From Lepidodermella squamata (lineage: Eukaryota > Gastrotricha), in the NCBI GenBank assembly GCA_047495785.1, contig JBLDXI010000009.1:4836001-4900000 (forward strand): 64,000 bases of DNA, written 5' to 3'. The translations under genes were made by a program, and so were the position numbers. Shown here piece by piece: positions 1-9,798 of the stretch. Numbering within the stretch: position 1 is the stretch's first letter; each line of letters starts with the position of its first letter. Under the pieces are notes generated by a model. That model was not told where the DNA came from and did no database searches. It was given only the letters and a program-made list of their open reading frames with translations.

Positions 1-692
1 AAAAAACTAGAAAGCCACTTGGGGACCCTTTAGCCATAAAATTGGGTGAAAATACCATTTAATTCAGAGAGGGAAGTAGGGCAGCAGAACCGCTTAGGAT
101 GAGGAGATTCGACGTGAGGGTCCCCCTTTGGTATTATTTGACTGAGGTCACTTTGCTGGCGGATTGAACTGGTAGGAATGATCCCTATCCTTACTACAGA
201 TACAGCGCAAAACAGTTCTAGTTCGGGGATACCATCTTCGCCAAATTTTGCGTGTTGCTCTGATGGTCATAATGATGGCATCAATGGGATCCTTGGCAGC
301 ACGCGATTCTATCAGTTGATTCATATAGTCTACAAAAAAACACATCCACCAACCCGACCAGCCCCACATTCGCGACCGACCCAGCAAAAAGTAGTTGGAC
401 TTTGACACTGCATATCGAGACTAAGATGTCCGAGCATCGCGCACAGAGCTGCAGGTTTGTAAGAGAGCAACAAATTGAGAAATAGCGCACATCTTATTTT
501 CAATTTTTGGGAATTATCTTAGTTTCCCAGTTAGCTATATTTCTATTTATCATATTATGAGTTGTGCAGTTCGTAACGGCTAAATGATTGTTTGCACTTT
601 CAAGTTTGACGTTTGTCTGTTTGGTGAAACTGGACAACTTCACCGCTATTATACTTCGAATCAGGAAGCTAATCCAACTTTTTGCTTGTCAC
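1..692. other. No supportable gene
   Basis: Short overlapping open frames occur on both strands, but none has a signal peptide, a recognised domain or a convincing splice pattern. I see nothing here to annotate. Confidence 0.5.
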
Positions 693-929
693 TCACTCAG
701 CCATTTGCCATTTGATGAAAGTGGGCGTTAAGGCTTGTGCAACCATTGACCCAGAATAGTAACCCTCTTCGCTACTGAATGCAAAGAGCGTCTGCTCTCT
801 AGAGCCTTCCTCCATGAGCAAATGACACAATTGTTGTAGCCGGAAGCACCATGTTGCTGCCTTGGGGAGTGTTTCGATGTTTTCGAGACTGGCGATCTTC
901 CTGTGAATGAAACTGAACGCCTCTCGCAT
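693..929 (-). CDS. Possible small protein or isolated exon, unknown
   Basis: A 78-residue ATG-to-stop frame with protein-like composition (MREAFSFIHRK at the start, FIKWQMAE at the end) and no low-complexity bias. It has no signal peptide, membrane segment or motif I recognise. It runs against the + strand array beside it and ends about 80 bp before the first array member begins. It could be a gene fragment or a chance frame. Confidence 0.2.
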   Translation of the reverse strand: MREAFSFIHRKIASLENIETLPKAATWCFRLQQLCHLLMEEGSREQTLFAFSSEEGYYSGSMVAQALTPTFIKWQMAE

Positions 930-1010
930 TACATAAAGTCTATTCTAAGCTTGTTATCGAGTTTACTCGAACGATCCACCCAGCCATTCAGAAATATTGT
1001 TGGGCTTTTC

Positions 1011-1343
1011 ATGGCTTGGCTATTAACAACAACTTTCTTGATCATCGTAGCTGTTCACATTCGCCATGTAACATGCAACGGCTATATTGACAAGTTGAAA
1101 CAAACATCTCGCCATCAGTGTGCAAAATATTTCGGATTAGACTTCGTACCAACTCGGCAATTCATCGAAAAGCTGTCTGAATCAGGCGTTGTTCAATCAA
1201 GCAAACATGTTGTCATCAGGGGACTGCAGCTAGCAAGGCAATGCGCCGCGCTACCACTCAAAAAACGGCTTCAATTTTTGCAGCTTGTAGGCAGTTCGAG
1301 CAAGGCGGATCGGCAAACTCTCCAGCTGAAAGCTGAGCGTTGA
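1011..1343 (+). CDS. Secreted CFG-family protein, two-Cys form (array member 1)
   Basis: 110 residues. The ATG at 1011 is chosen because it starts a hydrophobic signal sequence (MAWLLTTTFLIIVAV); the longer open frame begins without ATG. The family core follows: QCAKYFG, then a DFVPT segment, then RQCAALPLKKRLQFL. Two of the four family cysteines are missing: the second of CxxC is Tyr, and the C-terminal Cys is absent, with a polar tail (SSSKADRQ) in its place. A polyadenylation signal AATAAA lies at 1448-1453. It is the first of a head-to-tail array; members 2 and 3 share the same two Cys losses and form a subgroup with it. The family and function are unknown to me. Confidence 0.8.
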   Translation: MAWLLTTTFLIIVAVHIRHVTCNGYIDKLKQTSRHQCAKYFGLDFVPTRQFIEKLSESGVVQSSKHVVIRGLQLARQCAALPLKKRLQFLQLVGSSSKADRQTLQLKAER

Positions 1344-2021
1344 TCTATTATTACTTTACACTGAATGAAGAATCCTTGACCGATAATTCTTCGAAAATCA
1401 ATTGTTTCGCGATAAATCAATATTCAAAAGTGTCGTTTCATAACCTTAATAAATCAAAAATATTCCGCGTCTGTTGAGTTGCGAGAGTACTGTAATTCTC
1501 CAGCTGAAGATCTCATTAAATTTCAGCGCGGGGTACCTCTTCCACGAGAATTTCTTCCCGAGACCCGAGTTAAAATTTGATATGTGATATCTATCAATCT
1601 ATCGTGGCTCTTTTCTGCTTTCATTATTACAGATTACAGCTTGGAAATTTGGACCGCTAGCTCTCATGGGATGTGAAATCGCGGAGTTTAGACTTGATGA
1701 CGAATTTAATCATCTTTAAAGTCCCTTGACGGTTATTTATAGGCGCGCTGGTTTATTTTTTTCAAAACCAATCTATCATTATGAAAATTACCCTCTGCGC
1801 CATACCTTCAGGGATTCCATCAACGCATGCCAGATGTAAATTCTTGAACAATCCAAAAGGAATTTGCGCCAAGCTGATAAGTCCGAGAGTAACGTGACAC
1901 TAATGCACTGGGCTGTAATTGATATTAAATTTCTGTCTGCTTTGAAAATTTTTGCTTCATATTTATATAGCTCGTTTTGCATGGATTTTACAGTTTCCTA
2001 AAAATCGCATTATATTTTGAA

Positions 2022-2333
2022 ATGGCTGCATTAAACCTTGTCATAGCCGTGGCGCTATTCGCAAGTCAAGTGAAAGGCGACGATTTTCTAGCGAACTTCC
2101 GAGAGCAATCTTCACGCAGGCAATGTGCAAAGTTTTTCGGGTTGGAATCTATCCCGACTAGACGGCTGGTTGGTACAGATGCGAGACCCGTGGTTATCAG
2201 TCGGTTGGCGCGAACTTGCTTAGCCCTTCCAATAGAGAAACGTATCGCGTTCCTGCGCCTTGTCAGCGAAAAGGCGAGCAGTCTAAGCAAGCCAGTTTCG
2301 GCACAGTCATTCACCAGGCAATTAAAATTATAG
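2022..2333 (+). CDS. Secreted CFG-family protein, two-Cys form (array member 2)
   Basis: 103 residues from the ATG at 2022, which opens a signal peptide (MAALNLVIAVALFASQVKG); upstream in-frame codons lack an ATG. The core reads RQCAKFFG, ESIPTRRL, then RTCLALPIEKRIAFLRLV. The second CxxC cysteine is Phe and the last family cysteine is absent, as in members 1 and 3. The region between the motifs is about ten residues shorter than in its neighbours. A TATA-like TTTATATAG lies about 60 bp before the start, and AATAAA is at 2532-2537. Function is unknown; secretion is inferred from the signal peptide. Confidence 0.78.
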   Translation: MAALNLVIAVALFASQVKGDDFLANFREQSSRRQCAKFFGLESIPTRRLVGTDARPVVISRLARTCLALPIEKRIAFLRLVSEKASSLSKPVSAQSFTRQLKL

Positions 2334-3549
2334 TTGAATATGATTTATCGTCTGCACAGTGATGCCACAATTTAGTCTCAATATTAAGCCTGACGGTTGG
2401 ATGCTTGGAAAAATCAGATATTTCAGGCTGAAGTTTAGTCTGCGGGAATGATTTGTGTACTTTCTGTTTTTCTTGTAAGCCGATTTCGGCGTTACGATTT
2501 GGTATTTGCTGAGCATTTAATGAGGCGTTAGAATAAACATCAGCGATTGCCAATAACCGTTTCTTCATTTCATAAGGTGTCGGTTGAATTATGTTTTCGT
2601 CGGTGATTTTTTGTGATTATGCGCAATTTTCTGGTTTGATTGCTAATTAAGCTATGGTATGGGGCAATGGGACATGGTGGCTTAGTTTCAGTATCTATGG
2701 TCTGAGGGCATATAGCTGAGACTGCGTAAATGTCCTAATAGTGACGGGAGACGGAACCAGGAACGGGTTCCCAAGTATGGTTCCCAAGTATTGGATCCTA
2801 CTTCTTTACTTATATTATTAAGGTCGTAGGGGAATGCCTCCGGTATCTTTCACAGGAGGAACGGTATCCTTCACAACTGCTAAATTGGTTCGGGCCAACA
2901 TTCTAACATCACAGGGTAGCAGGCAAAACTTTTAAAGTGACTAAGGCTGGGCCAAGGGCTCAGAGTACTAGGAATACTATTAGTAAAGGCGCTGACTGTG
3001 ATACGATAGCGAGGGACATGTGTGTAGTCTCCGCATCATCGAACGGCTGTGTCATGGTCCGAATTGCACGGGAATCGAGCAAGTTGCGAAACCGTGAATG
3101 CACTAAGGACGGATACGTTACGACAAATCTTCAAAATTCCTCTTCTTCGTCTCTATTCTCTATTTCATCCTTATGAAAACAACATATTATTTGAGCCTAA
3201 GCGATGTATAAACACGTCAACTTAACTACGGCAATACCGCAATTTCCTCAAAGCTGGTTCAACCAGGCGACTTTTTGAAATGGGCATAATACTGCGGAGG
3301 AGTATCAATCGGAAATAGTGAAACGTGAGTCAATGATAGAACGAGAAAGCCCAGGTGACTGTTGAACATCCTGTAAAGCTGTACATCACTCATTTCCTCC
3401 GTTTTCACCCACACTTGAAGGCCTAGCCGTAGCGTGAAAAATCGTCCGAGGCAGCTCAAGTTGTGGAAATCGACCCCCTTGCGTTACTTCCCTTGCAAAC
3501 AATTTTTCTAGCGATCAGTACAAAATCTCGACAGTTGCTTTCAGCCAAA
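2334..3549. other. Intergenic, no gene seen
   Basis: It contains the 3' end of member 2 (polyadenylation signal near 2532) and the promoter side of member 3. Open frames at 2937-3176 and 3259-3459 have no signal peptide, domain or splice support. Confidence 0.5.
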
Positions 3550-3897
3550 ATGATTGTTAGACAGGCTGCAACTATAGGCTTGATTTTGGCCATGCTTTCT
3601 TGCTCAGATGGCTACGATTTTGTGTTCAAGCTCAAGCACCTAACCCGACGTCATTGCGCTCAAGTTTTCGGGTTCGATTTCATCCCAACACGCAACTTTA
3701 TCGATACATTGGCTCATTCAACTGTGATAAAGGCCAACAAGCAGTTCATATCTGCGCTGAGACTAGCAAGGCGATGCGCTCATCTGCCACTGAAGAAGCG
3801 ACTTCGATTTTTGATTATGGTTGGCAATTTGAAGGCAGCTAGAGTGAAAGCGAATGACAATTTACGGCCACGCAATGACACAAAAAGCGATGTTTGA
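3550..3897 (+). CDS. Secreted CFG-family protein, two-Cys form (array member 3)
   Basis: 115 residues from the ATG at 3550, which starts the signal sequence (MIVRQAATIGLILAMLSCSDG); the open frame further upstream is not needed. The core reads RHCAQVFG, DFIPTRNFIDTL, then RRCAHLPLKKRLRFLIMVG. The second CxxC cysteine is Val and the terminal cysteine is missing. The tail (about 20 residues) is basic and polar. AATAAA is at 3961-3966. It is most like members 1 and 2, sharing F-x-P-T-R after the CFG position and P-L-K-K-R-L after the third cysteine. Function is unknown. Confidence 0.82.
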   Translation: MIVRQAATIGLILAMLSCSDGYDFVFKLKHLTRRHCAQVFGFDFIPTRNFIDTLAHSTVIKANKQFISALRLARRCAHLPLKKRLRFLIMVGNLKAARVKANDNLRPRNDTKSDV

Positions 3898-4392
3898 TGT
3901 GTAATATGCTTGCCATTCATTAGTTTGTTGTTTTTTCTATTACCACGTTCCAAGTTCCAAAATAAAGCCTGATTCCTAATTATATCTAAGCATTGTCAAC
4001 TAGGTTTTCGAATTTTTCAGAAATTTGTTCTGTCCTACATAGGTATTTTCAAAAATTATTCCTATTCGAACTGAAAAGCTGATGGTTCCGGTTTCAACCA
4101 TTTCAACCACAATTTTATACATTGTTTCTAGCCATGTCTGCGAAATTCAAACTAGCTCTCATTAGGACCAAGAATCGTACCCCGCTAGCCTATAATAGTT
4201 AGTCTCACACCTCGCGCATTATTCAAGACTTCACACCCTAGAAAAGGAATCGGCGGATACTTATTGCCCACTGAGGCGTTATTCCGTTCCAGCCTAAAAG
4301 GAAACGTTAATGCAAAAGGTTTTCACTATTATTAAATATCCAGGCAGCTAACTAATAATTTCTAATAAAATAACCTACGCACTGGTCTGCGA

Positions 4393-4683
4393 ATGTCTCG
4401 GAATCGGAATACGATAGCTCGGTTCTTCGTGCTAGCTTTAACCATCGGAACCACATTTTCCCAGAGCTTATTCATAACGATGCTCGAGCACCACTCAAAA
4501 AATGCCTGCTCGACCTGCTTCGGGACGAATATCATCCCTACAGAGAAACTATTGGACGCTCTTCGTCTATCGCATCTCATGAAGCGGCCTACAATCTCAG
4601 CGATAGCGGCAACATATTACTGCGTGAAATCCCCACTAGCAAAGCGGCTACAAGTTCTGATAACTGCTAAATGTGTCATATGA
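4393..4683 (+). CDS. Secreted CFG-family protein, four-Cys form (array member 4)
   Basis: 96 residues with an N-terminal hydrophobic signal (RFFVLALTIGTTFS). The core has ACSTCFG, TNIIPTEKLL, then YYCVKSPLAKRLQVLITAKC three residues from the end, so all four family cysteines are present. AATAAA is at 4708-4713, only 25 bp after the stop. The gene is intronless, as are all array members here. Function is unknown; the pattern fits a small two-disulfide secreted protein. Confidence 0.82.
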   Translation: MSRNRNTIARFFVLALTIGTTFSQSLFITMLEHHSKNACSTCFGTNIIPTEKLLDALRLSHLMKRPTISAIAATYYCVKSPLAKRLQVLITAKCVI

Positions 4684-4935
4684 TTGTGATTACGATTTGT
4701 GCGTGTAAATAAAATTAACTGGCCATTTCACGCGCGTATAACGTGACTATAAAGGGATCAAACGTCTTAGTAAAAGCGTGATTGCTATATTTTACATGTC
4801 AAGTGCGAACTATGATCTAGCCACCCACAGATTTTACTCTCAGAAAGGCTAATCCTGATGTTTCAATCGTTGTCGAGTTTTTGTCTTATCCATTTAACTT
4901 TTTCGGCAAAGAGAAAGTAAATACAGTTTTTCCGA

Positions 4936-5202
4936 ATGCTACGGCTAGTTTTGCTGACAGGGCTGATTCTGAGCATTTCAGCCCGGCCATCTGTGCTGAG
5001 TTCTCTGGACCAGAAAACGCGGAGTGCCTGTGCAAAATGCTTCGGTTCTAACGTCGTGCCAACTGCAGAAATGGTTCAAATGTACAAGCAAACGCGAATT
5101 TTTCGCGCGTCGTCCCACGCTATGGCATTTCGGTGCGCGATTTTGCCACTTAAAGACCGCCTGATTCTATTAGCAACAAGTTGTAGTAAAACTACGACTT
5201 GA
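4936..5202 (+). CDS. Secreted CFG-family protein, four-Cys form (array member 5)
   Basis: 88 residues, the shortest complete member and a good minimal form of the family: signal peptide (MLRLVLLTGLILSISA), about 15 residues, then SACAKCFGSNVVPTAEM, a helix-like middle, FRCAILPLKDRLILL and a terminal TSC. All four cysteines are present. AATAAA is at 5222-5227, about 20 bp after the stop. An acceptor-like TACAG lies 10 bp before the start codon. Function is unknown. Confidence 0.85.
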   Translation: MLRLVLLTGLILSISARPSVLSSLDQKTRSACAKCFGSNVVPTAEMVQMYKQTRIFRASSHAMAFRCAILPLKDRLILLATSCSKTTT

Positions 5203-5478
5203 AAAGTGTGTAGTCGCACATAATAAACATCGATTTTATTGGCCTGAATCCAGTTCTTTTTCACGCTTCAATTAATGTCGTTTTGGCGTAGGAAGCCGCT
5301 CAATTACAGTTCATTGTTTTATTTCCAGGTATAAGTGCAAATGGACGTCGCGGTTATTTCCGGTTATGTAGTGCAGATTTTCAGGATTATGAGAGCATTC
5401 CTAAAATAAAACAAGGGGTCACGCCAACCTATAACCCACTCAATGTTCCGAAATTAATTTCAGTTTTTCAAATTAATC

Positions 5479-5784
5479 ATGCGGTTTTTTATCTTGATTT
5501 TTTGCATTGGCTTCGCATCGGCTATTCCACCAAAAATTTCCTCAGTTCTCGAGGAGAAAACGAGAGCTGGCTGTGCGAAATGTTTCGGCGCTTACATGGT
5601 TCCATCGCCTGAATTGATCGCTATTCTACGGCAGTCGCATCTGGTCAGCCGTTCTTCGATGAATGCTATGGAGATGGCTTTCGAGTGCGCTAATCAGCCC
5701 GTTATCCGACGTCTGCACTTCGTGCTCAGGTCAGGGTGCGTCAATTTACCGCGCGCCAAGACGCCTACGCGCAGCAATCAGTGA
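5479..5784 (+). CDS. Secreted CFG-family protein, four-Cys form (array member 6)
   Basis: 101 residues: signal peptide (MRFFILIFCIGFASA), then GCAKCFGAYMVPSPELI, then FECANQPVIRRLHFVLRSGC and a basic tail (PRAKTPTRSNQ). All four cysteines are present. The N-terminal half resembles member 5, so the two are probably sister duplicates. ATTTCAG ends 15 bp before the ATG and AATAAA is at 5829-5834. Function is unknown. Confidence 0.85.
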   Translation: MRFFILIFCIGFASAIPPKISSVLEEKTRAGCAKCFGAYMVPSPELIAILRQSHLVSRSSMNAMEMAFECANQPVIRRLHFVLRSGCVNLPRAKTPTRSNQ

Positions 5785-5958
5785 TTTGTTGTTTGTCTTG
5801 CTTTACTTACACAAGTGCTGTTTTACTTAATAAAGCCTAAATGAGCCGGATTATTAACTTCTTTCGTCAAAAGGAATCTTCGGAGTGCGTAGGTACAACA
5901 AATTATAGTCCGATCTCATTCCCGTAATATTTTTTCTGAATTTTTTTTCCGCGAAACA

Positions 5959-6210
5959 ATGCGCAGCTTCTCGATCTTCGCACTCCTCGTGTTCTGCTTT
6001 GCCTTTTTGGTGGCAGGGCAAATCGTGGCTGGGCAGTTTCGATTTGCTGGTGACGCCTCGCCACTGGAACGCTATGAGTACCAGAAAATGATGGCATCCC
6101 TCAAGGGCGAATCTAATGGCGGCAAGATTGCTTACAAAGACAAGCTGATTCCAAGCAAAGGGAAAAGTTCATCTCACAAACGAAGCTACGTCGAATATTT
6201 CGAAAAATAA
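5959..6210 (+). CDS. Small secreted Lys-rich protein, not of the CFG family
   Basis: 83 residues with a strong signal peptide (MRSFSIFALLVFCFAFLVAG). The mature part has no cysteine and is rich in Lys, Ser and Gly (for example IPSKGKSSSHKR), ending YVEYFEK. It shares no motif with the array around it. The candidate polyadenylation signal (6335-6340) lies only 40 bp before the next start codon, so the two genes are unusually close. Possible roles include a basic peptide precursor or a matrix protein; none can be shown from sequence. Confidence 0.65.
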   Translation: MRSFSIFALLVFCFAFLVAGQIVAGQFRFAGDASPLERYEYQKMMASLKGESNGGKIAYKDKLIPSKGKSSSHKRSYVEYFEK

Positions 6211-6334
6211 CAGACGTCATGCTGCGTAGAAAGAGTTGATTTCGAGAAAATTAGCTGCTCTTCAAGTTAATTAACTCATGCGTCTTAGGATACGCTCACG
6301 CAGTGGACATATACGTTTATATGTATTTCAGTTG

Positions 6335-6340
6335 AATAAA
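6335..6340 (+). terminator. Polyadenylation signal of the Lys-rich gene
   Basis: AATAAA lies 125 bp after the stop at 6210. An acceptor-like TTTCTAG ends at 6375, and the next ATG is at 6380, so there is almost no room for a separate promoter. Confidence 0.45.
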
Positions 6341-6379
6341 GTTTACCATCGATATGTTTTGGCACGTATTTCTAGCAAA

Positions 6380-6805
6380 ATGAGTTCATTTACTAGAAGA
6401 TATTTCTACATCGCAGGTTTGGGCATCTTCGCCATTGGTTTTGCTGAAAGTTTGCGAGTTACAGACCAGTATCGATATGGAAGATTCTCGGAGAGATTCT
6501 TGGCTAAGATGCCAGGTTGGACAAGTGCCAATATCTCGGCTTTTCTCACGACAGGACGAACTAACCTCATGCATAAATTCTACTATTCGGAGCGCGTGCA
6601 AAGCTTGACGCGAGCATCTTGCTTGAAATGTTTCGGCCCTGGTAGCAAGGTTATGTTGTCGCCGTTTGGAAGTGTCATCGCCGTCCATAATGTCCGCTAT
6701 CGTGGAGCTGCTAAAGGTGGACCTACAAATTACGTGCAATGCACTGAACTCCCAGTCGCTGATCGCATAGCTTTACTCGTCAAATACAAATGTAGTGTAT
6801 TTTGA
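6380..6805 (+). CDS. Secreted CFG-family protein, long divergent form (array member 7)
   Basis: 141 residues from the ATG at 6380, which begins a signal-like sequence after a short basic stretch (MSSFTRRYFYIAGLGIFAIG). About 70 residues without Cys precede the core SCLKCFGPGSK. The segment between CFG and the third cysteine is longer than usual and rich in Gly, Ser and Val, with no P-T/S motif. The third cysteine (VQCTELPVADRIALLVKYKC) and the last match the family well. AATAAA is at 6852-6857. The extended N-terminus and odd middle make it the most divergent full-length array member. Confidence 0.78.
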   Translation: MSSFTRRYFYIAGLGIFAIGFAESLRVTDQYRYGRFSERFLAKMPGWTSANISAFLTTGRTNLMHKFYYSERVQSLTRASCLKCFGPGSKVMLSPFGSVIAVHNVRYRGAAKGGPTNYVQCTELPVADRIALLVKYKCSVF

Positions 6806-7210
6806 TTTTTTGGTACCTAAAAACAAGTCAAAAATCCCCAATTTTTTATTTAATAAAATGAGAATTTTTTCATGCAATGGAACAAGAAGGTTTTTTGACC
6901 TAATATCCGAGGAAGCTTCGAGTGGGTGCCTAAATGAGATTCCTAGGTCAATTAGTTAAATATTAGAGAAAATATCTCGTTTTTAAAGCTTCACTAGTGA
7001 TCCACGCTGCTGGCAGTGAGAGTACGTTGCTTCCCCTTATCACCGGACACAGCTGTCAATCAGTGCTCATTCCAAGTGGACAGCACGGCTTCATCAATAA
7101 CAATTAAATCATTAGATTTCAAGTCGTCTGGACATATCGCTCTCCAAACCGCGAATTAGTGTCAGCTCAATCAAGCGCATAATGTTCCGCGGCAGAGTGT
7201 CATCACTCGG

Positions 7211-7219
7211 TTATAAAAA
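7211..7219 (+). promoter_or_regulatory. TATA box of array member 8
   Basis: TTATAAAAA lies about 45 bp before the ATG at 7259. Members 9 and 11 have TATA elements at similar distances, implying short 5' leaders. Confidence 0.5.
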
Positions 7220-7258
7220 CGTCAAACAATTCACGCGGATTTTCATTCAAGATTCAAG

Positions 7259-7579
7259 ATGTTTCGATTATTTTACGTATTTATCCTGGCTGTTGTCGCT
7301 GCCCCGTTGCTAGCAAGCTTACTCGAGACGAGCGTTACTTTACCAATCCCTGCTAATGACTTGATGATACGATTGGATCTTATCACAAAATCTTGCTGCA
7401 TCAGATGCTACGTGCCCAAGGCCGACGCGCTGAAAGGTTACAAGAATCAGCTGGTCAAGCAAGTTCGAATTTTCCGGAAATTCATCGAAAGCATTACAAG
7501 CAAGACTGCACGGTGCTTCAAACTGCCTATACGCGAAAGAATCAAGATGCTAAAGAATGCCTCATGCCCCTGGTATTAG
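7259..7579 (+). CDS. Secreted CFG-family protein, CCxxC subgroup (array member 8)
   Basis: 106 residues: signal peptide (MFRLFYVFILAVVAAPLLAS), then SCCIRCYVPKADAL, a basic middle (VKQVRIFRKFI), then ARCFKLPIRERIKMLKNASC and the terminal PWY. Phe of CFG is replaced by Tyr and the Gly is lost. An extra Cys directly precedes the first family Cys, giving five. Array member 9 has the same length, the same extra Cys and the same C-S/P-W-Y end, so they are recent tandem duplicates. AATAAA is at 7650-7655. Confidence 0.85.
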   Translation: MFRLFYVFILAVVAAPLLASLLETSVTLPIPANDLMIRLDLITKSCCIRCYVPKADALKGYKNQLVKQVRIFRKFIESITSKTARCFKLPIRERIKMLKNASCPWY

Positions 7580-8717
7580 GCGATTTGCATTTTATCACGG
7601 TTTCTGTAAGCTAATCAGTGTTGATTTTGTCATCGAGTGTAGCAATTGAAATAAATTATTGGCAATCGTTAATTTGAATTTGAAAGATTTAGTTTGGTTT
7701 AGATGCTGATTGCAGATTGCAGATTGCAGACAGTTGAAAAGATCGCTCAAGACCAGTGTGCGAAAGGATTGCGAAAGGATGCAGTTGAGGTGTTTTCTAT
7801 TACCTAACCGAAGAGGAAACCTTATATGAAACCTTACCGAAGAGCTTTTGGAGATCTGGCATCTGGCAGAAAAGGAAGCCTCTTGGTAATGCAATGGTTT
7901 CAAATGCATCGTATAGGAGGCCATGAACAACGGCCTATGGTTTATGTAACCTTACTTTATACCTCGCTCATAGATCTATGACCTCGCTGAATAATTCTGC
8001 CGAATAGTTTTGGACCTAGAATGCAGAGGATGCATGCTCCGACGAAATTCCCCGAAGATAATTAGAAAAGCTGAAATTTCTTAATTCTGGCTTTGAATTT
8101 TATGGTATACATTTCCCAGAATATACCAACTTTTTCATTTTAAAATTGCAAATTTTTTTGCTGGTTAGCAATATTTTTGCCTAAAAACTCTCCAGGTAAG
8201 ACATTTGATTCCTCCTTCATTTGTTTATTCCTTTCCATAGTATTTCATTTTTCGTTACTTTTAAATGGCACAAGCAAAGGCAACTTCACCGTAATAAACA
8301 TGGATTTTCCAATTCGATTAACGTAGATTAAGTTAAACATAAGGTAAGCAATTCAACTAATCATTTTATCACTTGTCAAAAATATTTTGCTAGCATGGCT
8401 TCTCGTTCCAGTCGTGTACAAAATGGCGCTGTTTCAGGCCATCAGTCCTGGAAATAATTTTAATGCAATGGCTATTTAGGACATGTACTGAACTGGAACA
8501 TATTCATAACTGTCAATTGCTGATTGCCTAAGTGGACAGGTTATAAAAAAATTAGAATCGGGCTATTAAACCTTCATTAGTATTACACATAGATCCTAAG
8601 TGGTTAAATTGTATCTCTACGCCAAGTTAAAGCGACATGTCACTCGTAAACATAATCGTAATATATAAACAGCGAGTCGAGTCGCTTTTTCATCGCTGAA
8701 GTTTCAATCTACGGAAA
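7580..8717. other. Intergenic with a short tandem repeat
   Basis: Three copies of GATTGCA occur at 7708-7728. The rest is AT-rich sequence with no supported frame. The region separates the sister genes at 7259 and 8718. Confidence 0.5.
8662..8669 (+). promoter_or_regulatory. TATA box of array member 9
   Basis: TATATAAA lies about 50 bp before the ATG at 8718, the same arrangement as for the sister gene at 7259. Confidence 0.5.
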
Positions 8718-9038
8718 ATGTTCCGATTTCTGTTATTTGTGATATTTGCCCTGATTATTCCCGCGATTTTTGCAAGTAACAAACAAGCAACTGCCAGCTT
8801 ACAGACTCCAGCCTATTCAATCATGGCTCGCCTGGAACTAATAACGAAAGCCTGTTGTATCACATGTTTTGGGCCAGATATAAACTCGCTGACTGGCTAC
8901 GACAAACAGCTCATAAAACAAGTTCGAATATTTCGAAATTATATGGACAACGTCGCGCTGAGAGCCACGAAGTGCCTGCGTTCACCCATCAGAGACAGAA
9001 TAAAGATGCTCAAAGAGGCATCGTGCTCCTGGTATTGA
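8718..9038 (+). CDS. Secreted CFG-family protein, CCxxC subgroup (array member 9)
   Basis: 106 residues: signal peptide (MFRFLLFVIFALIIPAIFA), then ACCITCFGPDINSLTGYDKQ, then IKQVRIFRNYM, then TKCLRSPIRDRIKMLKEASC and SWY at the end. Five cysteines are present because of the doubled first Cys. It matches member 8 along its whole length. AATAAA is at 9111-9116. An odd Cys number suggests one free or intermolecular cysteine; that is inference. Confidence 0.86.
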   Translation: MFRFLLFVIFALIIPAIFASNKQATASLQTPAYSIMARLELITKACCITCFGPDINSLTGYDKQLIKQVRIFRNYMDNVALRATKCLRSPIRDRIKMLKEASCSWY

Positions 9039-9462
9039 GCCAAGCTATATTTTCTGATTTTTACACTGCGAACAAATTCTACCTATCATTGTTTTGAAGT
9101 CAATATTGTTAATAAAAGACAATTTTGTTCAGAAATCTCGGATGTGCGAAATATTACGCTGCAAGCTTATCAACATCAATTCCTTTTGTTTCTCGATTGA
9201 AAGCTGAAACTGCGGAGGGTGATTCTAAAGTGAGTAAAACACGTGAAGATATTGTTCCGGTCTTCAAAATACCCTTTCGCTGAAAAATGTCGCGACTGAG
9301 TAGCAGGTAGGGGAAAATACAGCTTTTATGAAATCGGATAATCCTCCTCTCACTTCCTTGCTTTGCCACCGCCTTGATGGACCCGGCCATCCGTAGGTAG
9401 TCAACACATCAAGCCGTGTCCTTTCAACATATTTTTCGATCACAAATCTAGTTCTAAAATAA

Positions 9463-9798
9463 ATGATGCCATTCAAAAGCACGTTTGCTATCCTCCTACT
9501 AATTTCAACTATTGACGGCGGTTATGCAGAATCGAATGTCGATCATCCTCAGGAATCTACCGAAGCGAAACTGAATGTGGCTCCTCATTTCGTTTCTTGG
9601 CTAAGGGATCGAACCAGACAGGCGTGTGCGAAATGCTTCGGCCTCCCAGATATTCCTTCTCCATCGCAAGCTGCTGTTTACTTGCAAATGCACTTCTTCA
9701 AGTCACAGCACCTTCCGCAGGCCAAAGCGTATGTCTGCGCTAATCTTAACGTCGTTGCACGCATGTCATACCTATCTGAAGCTGGTTGCATTTATTAA
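9463..9798 (+). CDS. Secreted CFG-family protein (array member 10)
   Basis: 111 residues: signal peptide (MMPFKSTFAILLLISTIDGGYA), an acidic spacer, then RTRQACAKCFGLPDIPSPSQ, the middle AAVYLQMHFFKSQHLPQAKA, the third cysteine in YVCANLNVVARMSYL, and EAGC near the end. It defines a subgroup with members 12, 13, 14 and 16, marked by an aromatic FFK and LPQAKA before the third Cys. AATAAA is at 9833-9838. Function is unknown. Confidence 0.87.
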   Translation: MMPFKSTFAILLLISTIDGGYAESNVDHPQESTEAKLNVAPHFVSWLRDRTRQACAKCFGLPDIPSPSQAAVYLQMHFFKSQHLPQAKAYVCANLNVVARMSYLSEAGCIY

